From positions 6,770,921 to 6,834,920 of the forward strand of contig NC_054885.1 in the NCBI RefSeq assembly GCF_018320785.1: a DNA stretch of 64,000 bases, written 5' to 3'. The notes under the pieces are model-generated. The model was given only the letters and a program-made list of their open reading frames with translations. It did no database searches and was not told the origin of the DNA. Origin of the DNA: Cheilinus undulatus. Taxonomy: Eukaryota; Chordata; Actinopteri; Labriformes; Labridae. This document shows, in pieces, positions 54,178-64,000 of this stretch. A program made the position numbers and the translations under genes. Position 1 is the stretch's first letter; every line of letters starts with the position of its first letter.

Positions 54178-57000
54178 TGATAGATTTACAAGTTTATAAA
54201 GTGCTGAACTGCAGTACCAGTGCTGTCTGAAACCATGACTCACAGGTAGGAAATAGTGCTTATTCTGTCAAATACAGCCATTAACACCAGAAATGCATGG
54301 ATTGTGAAAATCAGGGCCGGTACTAATACAGATGTTTGAAACAGCAAAACAAATAAATCTGCTAACATCTGTTCACATCCCATTATTTGCTGATGTCTGT
54401 AAACAGGGCTGATATAAGCCGATACAGATGTTGAACAAGTGCATCCCTAATTAACACTGTTATACATTAATAAATAAGCAGGAGGGCATGTACAAAATGA
54501 CTCACTGATGTTCAGTGATCTTCGGTTATCATGACAGCAGTTTTAGTTTTCAGGAGTTGACGTCAAGTTGCTTTCTCCAAGAATCACAGCTGATAACGAT
54601 ACAGACAGAAAATAAGACTTAGTGGGCGTTGGTTTAGTTCAGTTCAGGCTACACCTCCCAGGACTGGTTTGCCTGATCCTGGTGCATGTTTGGTGCACGT
54701 CGTCCCCCACTTGCTCTCTCCCCACATGTCCAGTGTCTCTTGAGCTGTCCAATCAAATAAACGCAAAAGCCCAAAGAATTACTGTGGGGAAAAAAAATTC
54801 CTCTCATATTTGACCACAAAATATACCAGTTTATCCAACAGGCCAGTCTTTCTGAATTAAAAGAAACTGTTCTGTTTCAGCACTTAGATGAACTAGAAGC
54901 CAAAATTATGCTAGTAGGGCTTTTCCATTACATGGCGCGGCTCAGCCTGACTTGGCACGGCAGCCCAGTGCGGCAGGGGATCTGATTTGAGTTGTCTTAA
55001 AGCAATAATCAAACTGTGGGCTGACAGCGCTGCATGCTGCTCTTTTCACATTCTCTCTCTCTCTGTCTGCGATCAATAAACAAACAATAATTCAGGCTTA
55101 TCATCAAAAGGAGAGAATTTTCCTGCAAATAAGTCAAAGAACAGTCTTCTGATCATTGATCTGTGGGTCTCTAGAGAGCAGAAAATGAACACGATTAGGC
55201 AGTGAGAACGGCATGCTTTACAAGCGCCAGTTAATAAATTAAAGACAGACTTTGGCATGGGCTGAATGTTTCAAACATCTCCAGCATTTTATTTTTAAAA
55301 AGTCTAGAATTTATTTGTCTATCACAAGGGGAAAGGGTCAAACTTTTGTTATTAGTAGGTGCAGAAAAAGTTGTAATCCTGTGCCTGGTCCTTCGTGATC
55401 TCACTCGTCAGTGTGAGAAATCATGCGCAACTTTCGGACCGTAGTATAAGCACAAAAATCTTGAGTTTTGGTCCTGTGTCATGCATGTTCAAGTCGTACA
55501 GTGAGCACTGATATTAGCCCACCACTGTAAGAGAGTTATAGACAGCTGGAGCAGAGGCAGGGATAAAACATATCGCCCTTTTGCCTGTAGGGGGAAAAAT
55601 TATCATGGAGGGGGGTTGTCAGGAGCTGAAGGGGTAAATCCCCTCCAACAAATCCCACCCAGCGAACTGCTTTGAGTGCGACTCGGTCAAACTGGTGATG
55701 GAAAAGCAAATCAGCGCAGCCAAAAGCTGTAATGGAAAAGCCCCATAGGTTTTCACAACAGACAAAAATCTGTTCCTGACATCTGGTCATGCCAGATTAT
55801 CTACAGATGTGCCAATGTTTGTCAACAAGGCCGATAAAAGCCGACACAGATGTTCAACCCACACACCAGTGCCTCTCTTTTCAACACTAATACATTAAGT
55901 AATATGCAGGGGTGCATGTATAAAATGACTCACTGCCATCAGTGACAGTTTCAGCAAGTAAACCAGCCAAAGTAAATAATCAAGCTGAGACACTTTCAAT
56001 GAAAGGTTCCTTTTTGTCGTTAAAGATACAATATGTAGATAAAAAAATGAACATTCCTATGTCACATGTTTGGACTGCTTGGAAGTGATAAGGAAATGCA
56101 TATTTAGGTGCATTTCTCCCACATTACAAGAAATTGATGAATGAAAACAGAATGTTTGTTTCTGCTTTATGATGTGCTATTTTTGTTAAACTTCATGAAA
56201 CATGAGTGCTGGTCTGCACGTCATATTGTGTTACTGTTTAGGTTGAGAGCCCTCCAGTGGCCGAATTATATACAGTGTCTTTCTGCTGATATTTACATCC
56301 GATATTTTGGCCGTGAATATCAGTATTGACTGTAAGATTTGGCCATACATACTCATAAATTTTAGGCTGTAAGTTTAGATCTTGTTCTTTATTCATTCTT
56401 TAAACCTTTAAGTCTGTTTTAAGAAAAAAAGGTTAGTTCCTTTTTTAATCCTCAAACCTTAAATTGTGTTCAAAGGACTGAAGTTTAGGTCTGAAAAACA
56501 TATTTAAATATTGGTATCTCTGTTGGTATCGGCTAAAATGAATCTGTAAATACTGGCATATTGGATATCGCCAAAAATCTAATATCATGCATCCCTACTG
56601 ACAACCTTGTTTTCAGAGCGCTTCACCAGTGTTCCTTGTTGCTATTTTATAATGAATGAATCCCACTTTCTTCAGTATAAACTACAATGTTTCAAAATAT
56701 CTCTATGTGCTTCACATTCCCGTAATTCAATGAAATATCACACAGAGGACCTGCAGGAATCCTGTCCTGACATAGGCAGCAGCTGCAGACTTGATTTGAT
56801 TTGATTGTTCAGTGAGGGAGAAGTGATATTGATGAGCACAGCGCTGTTACTAAAGTTGAATAGTTTTCGTCTGAGAGCGCTTTAAGAGTGGTGACAAAAA
56901 CAGCTGATGCTAAAGGCGCCTTTTCTGCCCAGGGTGCCGAGCGCTCGGAACGATGGACCACACTGGTTTAGAAAAAAAAAAAGCACTGGCAGTGCTAAAA
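54178..57000. other. Region right of ccdc134 without a supported gene
   Basis: Mixed AT-rich sequence with transposon-like phrases around 55,800-55,870 and 56,260-56,600 (TTGGATATCGCCAAAAATCT, ATGCATCCCTACTG). A meiosis gene, mei1, lies upstream of CCDC134 in human, but I see no exon that I could assign to it. Confidence 0.4.
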
Positions 57001-57020
57001 ATGTGTAAATAATCTAATTG

Positions 57021-57567
57021 TAGGGGTGGGTAAAAATATCGATTAATCGAGGCATTGTAATTACCCCCCCCCACAATTCAATATTGATTCAGCAAATCCT
57101 CTGAATCGATTCACCTCCTGGCCAGTGGGGGTCAATGTGCGTGTGATTCACGTTGTATGGACGGAGGCCGCACTTAACCAAACAACAACCAACCATAACC
57201 ATGTTATGTGAGGTTTACCACAATTTCCAAGAGGAAAAAAATATCTAAGTTCACATGCACTTTACTTTTTCAGTGTTTATACAGAACTGTCATGTTTTTT
57301 ACTTTTGAACTCCATATGCACAAATAAGTTATTATTTTGCAAATTTTTATTTTCAGATGTTTTATTGCTCAAAAATGTGAGGTGACCTACCACATATGTT
57401 CACATGGGCATGAAAATAATTATTTAAAAACTGTCAGCAGGTTATTTGTGTATTTCTACTTCTTACTGAATCGACATTTAAACATTTAAATCAAGATCGA
57501 ATCGAATCGCAACCTAAAGAATCGAAATCGAATTGGATCGTGAGGTTCTCAACAATACCCAGCCCTA
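57021..57567. mobile_element. hAT-type MITE (TAGGGGTGGGTA ends)
   Basis: 547 bp starting TAGGGGTGGGTAAAAATATC and ending AACAATACCCAGCCCTA, inverted ends TAGGG(G/C)TGGGTA. Perfect 8-bp target duplication TCTAATTG at 57,013-57,020 and 57,568-57,575. The interior has ATCGATTAATCGA and, near the right end, many ATCGAAT motifs. Confidence 0.87.
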
Positions 57568-57943
57568 TCTAATTGCATTCTCCCACCATATTGCGATTGC
57601 AATTTTATATGCAATTATCTTCAAAGTCCTCATCTTATGTAGCTTTCAACAAACAAGGGATAAAAATGTTGTTAAAACAAACACAATATTTGGGATATTT
57701 AATTAAAGCTGTCAATAAGGAGAGTGGAACTTTTTGCAATTTATTCTGGAAAAAATTACCACGTAAATGTTTGCATGATGTGTAGAGCCTCATATAAACA
57801 CGCTCTCTACCTTAAAGCATACAATGAACTGGTATTTTGAAATTAATTCCAGGTTAAAAGAAATATTGCACCATTTGTGACTGGTAACTTGCAGTGGGAC
57901 ATATTCAGTTTTATCTAAATTTTGATTAATTGCCCAGCCCTAG
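57568..57943. mobile_element. Right part of an older MITE that hosts the 57,021 element
   Basis: After the duplication comes CATATTGCGATTGCAATTTT and the end TAATTGCCCAGCCCTA. The same body, ATCTAATTGCAATTTTC with TTGCAATTGCAATTTAATAT, is seen in the element at 19,155-19,624. The left end of this older copy is lost or lies in the degenerate stretch before 57,012. Confidence 0.6.
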
Positions 57944-58269
57944 TATGGACACAGGCCATTAAGATAAAAGCAATTTATAGGGAAGCACATCATTGAATTT
58001 TTGTTGATATTTGATAGTTCAGACCTGAAACTGCAGTCCTGAAACAAAAGACATGAGGATGAACAAAGGGAAAGACTTCCACTGATGTAGGTCTGTTGGT
58101 ACCGCCTCAAACACCTCAGACATATTAAGAGCTGCAGGAATTTTCCTATCTGCTGATACCAATATCATACTCATATATACAGTGCATCTTTTGGGGTTAC
58201 TGAAATAAGGAACTTCTGGTAAATCAAAAGTTGCAGCCTCAGCTTTACCACAAAGAAAATTACTTGCTA

Positions 58270-58700
58270 TCAATTCAATTCAATTTAATTCAAAACACTT
58301 TATTTGTCCCTGAAGGGCAATTAAAAGGCACTGAGAGCAGCAGCATGGACAGGCACTCAACATTTAAAACAGAACATGTGCAGATACCAAGAAATAAATA
58401 AAAGGAATGGGAGGTAGTGCCAAAAGACACTCAGCTCTAAAGTGCTATGTGCAGTCAGTGCAAGAGGACAACTGTCTATAATGGGAGAAAGCATCAATAT
58501 GATGCTGTAGTACAGATGGGTTAGAGTTTAGGAGCTAGACTGCTGTGAGGATGAAGGTAGCTCTCCTTCTTTGAGTCTTGCAGCCTGGACAATGCAGTCT
58601 GCGGCCTGATGGTAGCCACTCAAACACAGAGTGGAGAATGTGTGAGGGATCGTGGAGTATCCTGACAGTATGAGCAGGAAGATTATGCATTAGTTTTATT
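58270..58700. repeat. Teleost interspersed repeat fragment (CACTTTATTTGTCCCTGAAG type)
   Basis: Starts with CAATTCAATTCAATTTAATT and CACTTTATTTGTCCCTGAAGGG, an ending found very widely in fish genomes, followed by a body ending near GGATCGTGGAGTATCCTGAC. Probably the tail of a non-LTR element. No open frame. Confidence 0.5.
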
Positions 58701-60261
58701 TATCTTAATCTCATCACAATTAAATGCGTTAATGCTGATAGCTCCATTTCACACTAAACCTCCCTCTTGATTCACAGCAGCTTTGCCTTTAAAGCAGCAG
58801 GGCGGCTGTCCACAGAGTCCAACTTTAAAGTAAATGTGAAGATATTACTCCGGACCTGACAATAAAGGAGGACAGGAGCTGAAAATGAAAGCTGACAGGC
58901 TCCTCTGTCTTTCAGCTTTATGAGCTGCTCGCTGTGGTCACAGATTTTAAAAGCAAAACTATGACAGAACTTTTTTCTTACAGAGTCAGCAGAAAACAAG
59001 TGTTCCTGTAGACGGCTGAGTGAAGACAATATTCGATTAAGGTCAATTTGTGCATTCTGAGAACATCTTTTGGGAAGCTTCCCAGCTTTCTGAGAAACGC
59101 TGCACTAAATATCCTTAAGTGCTGCATGAAAGCCACAATATTTCTCGATAACAGCCAGGAAAAAGGGGCTTTGTCTCTCCTGTGGCAGCCTCCTGTCAGG
59201 TTATTTGATGCTCCTGTGTGCTTCCGAGCAGCCATGTCGCTCTGACAGATACTTATGTGTGAGCAGGTTAGCACCACCGGGACGGTTTAAAGCAGTCGAT
59301 ACACACATTCAGAAGCTGCTAATGTTCCTTTGCAACAGGGCAGAGTGCTGAGACTCTAAGACGCTGCGTTGGAGGGACATTAAGAGACAATCAATCATGT
59401 GTAATGTAGAAGAAAGAAGTCTAAGCGCATCCATTACCTTTAGGAAGACAGCGCTAATTAGGGCTGCCACTATTCTAGCATTTTAAACTTCAATATAATA
59501 CTAATGAAAATCAAACAATACCAATACTTACTCTGACACAATGGCAATTACACTAAAAGTCTTAAATACCCAGTTTAGGCTAGAATCGATAGATATTAAC
59601 TTTTAAGGTTGCAACAATAACAATTTTTCATCGTTTTGTATGTTTCTGGTGAATCCTGACTGATAACAGTTACAAAAAATGGAGTTCTGGGGACACAATA
59701 AAGGGCAATTTCTGCAGTTTTTAAAGCTTTGATACCCCTTGTTACTCTCCATCACTTAAACAGCAGGCTGTATCATTTCCAAACGTGCTTTTAAGAATTA
59801 TAAGAGTATCAAAAGATATGAACCAATAGGGCAGCCACAATACCAGAACTACTGTAGAACACCTGTTTTATACCTTAGTAACAAAAACAGAAGTCCTACA
59901 CAACCAGTGCTAGGTAATTTCTTGTTTTAATTGGCAAAAATTGCAATCCAAACTCTTTGGCGCCATCTTAAATGTACAAATATGTTTGCAGTGTTTTCAT
60001 ACTGTAATGTTGCAACCATGTTTGTGAAATTAAGACAGTAACCTCTCATTTTGTTTATAAAAAATAAGACCAAAGATCGGCAGATTCTGTAAAGCATTGG
60101 TACTTTGTCATTCTATTGACGATTAAGATAACAGAGATGGAATGAAAAAATATCTCAAGTTATCATTGTCAGATAAATCTGAGGTCAACTGCATCATATT
60201 TAGGGTATCATTTTGTATTATATCCTATTTTCATTTCTATTAATAATAACATAATTGATAA

Positions 60262-60530
60262 GAGGGCTGCATGGCGGCGCAGAGGTAAGTGCGTTAGGGC
60301 CTTTCTGTGCATGTGCATGCGTGTGTGAGTATGCATGTTTTCCCTGTGCATGTGTTCTCTTCGGGTACTCCAGTTTCCTCCCACCACCTAAGACATGCTC
60401 GTTAGGTTAATTGGTGACTCTAAATTGGCTGTAGGTGTAAGTGTGAACTTGCTTGGTTGTCTGTGTGGATAGGCTCCTGCCCCCGCAACCCCCAATGGAA
60501 TAAGCGGTATAGAAAGTGGATGGATGGATA
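60262..60530. repeat. LINE-derived fragment with TGGA tail
   Basis: GCGGCGCAGAGGTAAGTGCG, TTAGGTTAATTGGTGACTCT and AAATTGGCTGTAGGTGTAAG, ending GGTATAGAAAGTGGATGGAT. It is the opposite-strand relative of the fragment at 50,600 and ends in a short TGGA microsatellite as such elements do. Confidence 0.7.
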
Positions 60531-61092
60531 ATTAATGAGAGCAACCCATTCAGGTGCTTTGCCCAAATGATGCCAGCCCCTCCCCTTTCTAGGAGAAAAC
60601 ATTCCATAAAAATAAACAGCAGTTAATAAGAAAGATTTAAAAGCTCAAAATATAAAAACCGTACGGTTAAACGGTTATAGAAATAAATATATAATCTCGG
60701 ACATTTATGAAAAAATGCTTGCATGGTAACGATATGAAATAAACAAAACTACAGATGTACGATTGTTCAGATGCTACTAGTAAAACTGAACAACCAGTCC
60801 CATCTTGTGACTTAAGATGCCAAAAACCAATATCACGGACCCTATGTGTTGAATCTTGACACTAAAATGTGGTTATTAAGTAAGTGAATATGTGAAAAAG
60901 CTGTTAACAGGCAGACTGACTACAGCTCCTGTTGTCACTGAGTGATCGCTAGTTTGAAGTCAGTAAAAACACAGCACCGGTCCAAGATTTGCCCATTTAC
61001 TCCTCTCTAGTTTTAGCCAAAACACTGAGAGCTCTTTCCTCATTTGAGAATCAAAAATAAGCCTTAAATTACGGCTTTTTAATTGTTTAAGG

Positions 61093-61430
61093 CCTTGGTT
61101 CCCAACCTGGCGTCTGGGACCCCCTTACTGGGGCTTCAGAGACCTCAGGGGGGTTGCAAGGCTCTGTCTGCCCTGAGGTTGCTAAAACTCGATTTGCACA
61201 TATTAACAGAAATCATGGTATAACGGTTATAAATAATTAATTAAATAGTTTTGGGGTAAAATAAATTGTGTTTAGGGCTACTTTGTTTGGATTTACACAA
61301 AAAAGAACAAAAATGTATTTTAATGGTCACCCCAGAGTATCACCTTTATTTTGTTGTTGGCCCTGGGTGGCTTAAGTTATCTTAGATACAAATAGGGAGG
61401 ATTCAAAGGAAAAAAGGTTGGGAACCACTG
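61093..61430. mobile_element. hAT-type MITE (CCTTGGTTCCCAACC ends)
   Basis: 338 bp starting CCTTGGTTCCCAACCTGG and ending GGTTGGGAACCACTG. Perfect 8-bp target duplication GTTTAAGG at 61,085-61,092 and 61,431-61,438. The interior (GACCCCCTTACTGGGGC, AGGGGGGTTGCAAGGCTCTG) resembles the element at 19,715-19,985. Confidence 0.88.
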
Positions 61431-61438
61431 GTTTAAGG

Positions 61439-63603
61439 TACAAAACACAACAAAATGTCTTTTAATCGCTCTGCTACTGCTGTTTCCTCATCTACCGCCA
61501 TTCAATCAGAGGGCTTGTTTTCCCCCAAAAGGGGTTGTGGCCAAATTGGAAAGCAGGAAGTGATGGAGACTGCGTCTTTTCAAACCACAAATTAACTATC
61601 AAAAATGTCAACCTTAGTTTAGATGCTATTGACGATGCAATATGTTGAATTTTTTTGCCCTAAAATGTCTATATTTATTAAAAAATGACAACTCCCATGT
61701 CACACATACATTACTTAATTGAGTGCCTTGATTATTGAGAATATTTCCAACTGTTTTCAAAGCCAGAAAAATCCATTATTTTAATGATTGTCTTGTTTTG
61801 GTGGGAGCTGCCATGACAGACAAAAGATGCTTATTGCAGTGGAAGTCAAAGATGCAACCTAAGGAGGCGTGATGCACTTCTGGAAGCTTCTGTTCTGTTG
61901 CTGTATCTCGTTTATGTTTTATGCGGCTTATTTGCGATAGATCATGATTATTCTCTGCCCTGAACTGTTTTTTTTGTCGCTCATCTCCCACACCCCTGCC
62001 TCATTTGTCTTGACGACGGTCTGTTTTCATCAGGGGGTGAGTAGCAAAGAGGAAGATCACTACCCCTAACATCATGTTCTGCTACAGTTTGGACTGAGAG
62101 CCCTCTAGCAGATAAAAACTGTGGGCTTTAATACATCCTCTTTTATTATCTTTTGTCTTTTGAGCATTAGAGAAATTGAACATTGCGTGGTTGATTATTT
62201 CACACCTCAGTTAGTTTCAAACCCAGCATGCAGCTCTCTCCACAGGTCAGAATGATTACAGCATGCTTTCATTTCACAACAGGTGATACTAAGAAGTATT
62301 AGAAGTTCTGTCAGCCTTACTGCCACCAGAGGATCATTTTAGGAAACTGTGGGTGTCACATTCACTCATTTTCTGCTTCAGCATCACACTGTGGCTACAG
62401 GACTGAATAACTCTGGCACACTAAAATGTGCCCATAAACATTAAGGCGTGCTGCTTGAGGAGAAATGAAACCATTGACAGATAAAGCACAAACACAGCAT
62501 CTATGTGCCAGAAGATCACCTCCCCTAACATCATCCCGGCCGCTCTACAAACATCCTTTCACCTCCTCCTCGGAGTGGCGGACAGGACCGATTTCCTGAT
62601 GTTCACTGCCCGAGGTGGGAGTCTTCAGATTGAGCCTGTCGGTGTCACGCTCAGGTTGGCTGAGGTGTGTCAGCCCAGCGGATGTCTGAAGGCAGAGTAG
62701 TTCTCTCTGAAACCGTGTAAGCCCACGTAAATCTCTTGGCCGGAGGAGATTTATTTCTCTGCCAACAACAATCCCCCTGAGGCAGACATTGCTGAAGTTT
62801 GATGTCCTGAGTGGAAGATCCAGGTTTGTCAGAGAGGAGGGGACAAGTAATCACACCGACCTGTGGAGAGCTCTTTACTGGGTCTGAATGCCCCCTCATG
62901 TGGGGAATATTGCACCATGCAGTCTGCAGTTTCTCTGATCACGAAAGCCAGGAGAAAAGAACCTCTGAAATCTACCTTTAATCAAGAGTTCAGTCTTTGG
63001 TTCTAAATTTCTTTCTTTTTAATACCACATTTTTCAAAATGAAACTGTCCTCTTAAGACAGATTATCAGCATGCTGTCAGTGAAGTATTAAGGCTGAGTA
63101 TTGTCAAGGACTTTATACTCATGATATGCTGGTCATGATTTTTTGAGTCTTTGCAAAAATTTAATCATTTGCTAAAAGTTTAGAGGAAAAGCTAAGGGGA
63201 CAGCTGGCTCATATCAGATTATATGGGACTAATTTTAAGTCCCATCAAAGTGACCACTGATGAAACTGCCCTCAGAGATTGTCAAAATGTATAATTTAAT
63301 ACCTTTCAAAACCACGTGCTCTAAAACCATAAAATCTGCATTATTTCATTATCAATAGTATTGAACTATGATTGGTTTAAGATGAGAGTATTGGGTTTAA
63401 TGTTGAGCCCACAGAGTTGACCACAGATTTCAATGCCAGCAAATAGGGAAGCACACAATTCAATTTTTGGCTAATAATGAATATGCTGATATTTACAGAT
63501 TTTTTTTGCCATGACTGATATATAAATGTAGTTTAGGCTTAAAATTTAAGTCCTTGCTTTACAGTTTAGGAAATGAGGATTGCCAAGGAAGAAGACTTCA
63601 GCT
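61439..63603. other. Right-hand region without a supported gene
   Basis: A GC-richer patch at 62,500-62,900 is open on both strands (65 and 82 codons) but matches no family I recognise and lacks clear splice signals. The stretch 63,440-63,600 resembles 57,950-58,170 and is repeat-like. Confidence 0.4.
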
Positions 63604-63871
63604 GACCGAGGTCTGTTTGTCCAGCCTCAAACTCCAACAAATTATCCATGCATATGACAGATACTTTATGCTGATATAAACCAATATATACAGCTGATAT
63701 ATACAGCTGAAATAGGCTGATATCTACAGCAGATACAGACCGAGGTCTGTTTGTCCAGCCTCAAACTCCAACAAATTATCCATGCATATGACAGATACTT
63801 TATGCTGATATAAACCAATATATACAGCTGATATATACAGCTGAAATAGGCTGATATCTACAGCAGATACA
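63604..63871 (+). repeat. Direct duplication of a 134-bp unit
   Basis: GACCGAGGTCTGTTTGTCCA starts at 63,604 and again at 63,738. The two copies read the same throughout, so the duplication is recent or homogenised. Each copy ends in TACAGCTGATA-type short units. Confidence 0.9.
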
Positions 63872-64000
63872 GACCAATATTTACAGCTGATATAGGCTGA
63901 TATATTTACAGCTGATATAGGCTGATATATTTACAGCTGATATAGGCTGATATATATACAGCTGATATAGGCTGATATATTTACAGCTGATATAGGCTGA
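63872..64000 (+). repeat. 25-bp minisatellite running off the right edge
   Basis: The unit TTACAGCTGATATAGGCTGA plus TATAT recurs at 63,881, 63,906, 63,931, 63,956 and 63,981, exactly every 25 bp. Its full length is unknown. The unit contains the palindrome CAGCTG. Confidence 0.92.

Noticed and set aside
52254..64000. mei1 exons expected upstream of ccdc134
   Set aside because: No open stretch here had convincing homology or paired splice signals, so none is reported.

Overview
The window is vertebrate nuclear DNA, almost certainly from a ray-finned (teleost) fish. It is AT-rich, genes are split by long introns, and the non-coding part is packed with the short hAT-type and Tc1-type DNA transposon relics and LINE/SINE tails common in teleost genomes. 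I could assemble three protein genes exon by exon. All lie on the minus strand, so transcription runs right to left.

(1) srebf2 (sterol regulatory element-binding protein 2), about 26.3 kb down to beyond position 1. Fifteen coding exons join in frame into the first 901 residues. The remaining C-terminal exons, about 240 residues by comparison with mammalian SREBP-2, lie beyond the left edge. The 14.6-kb first intron (11.3-25.9 kb) is mostly repeats. A promoter-like region sits at 26.04-26.4 kb, with a YY1-type motif and two CCAAT boxes.

(2) A GIMAP/AIG1-type GTPase gene at 29.8-33.8 kb. It has one large coding exon plus a 22-nt start exon that I infer from splice signals. An N-terminal GTPase domain is followed by a basic linker and a roughly 250-residue Ala/Gly-rich C-terminal region.

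(3) ccdc134 at 37.95-52.25 kb. Six coding exons join into a 229-residue secretory protein with a signal peptide and a C-terminal RTEL.

The pair ccdc134 then srebf2 in the same orientation matches the order known on human chromosome 22q13, which supports both calls. The GIMAP-like gene lies between them. From 52.3 kb to 64 kb I find no convincing coding exon; the stretch holds transposon relics and ends in a 134-bp duplication and a 25-bp minisatellite that runs off the edge.

The gene roles do not suggest a pathway cluster. SREBP-2 is a membrane-bound transcription factor for sterol synthesis, CCDC134 is an ER/secreted protein, and GIMAPs are lymphocyte and membrane GTPases. The most unusual items are the GIMAP-like protein's C-terminal half, an atypical site-1-protease site in SREBP-2, and a rich set of small transposons. 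Several carry clear 8-bp target-site duplications, including nested and back-to-back insertions, and one four-copy family carries an internal minisatellite. All exon borders come from reading GT/AG signals and phase by eye; no transcript data were available.
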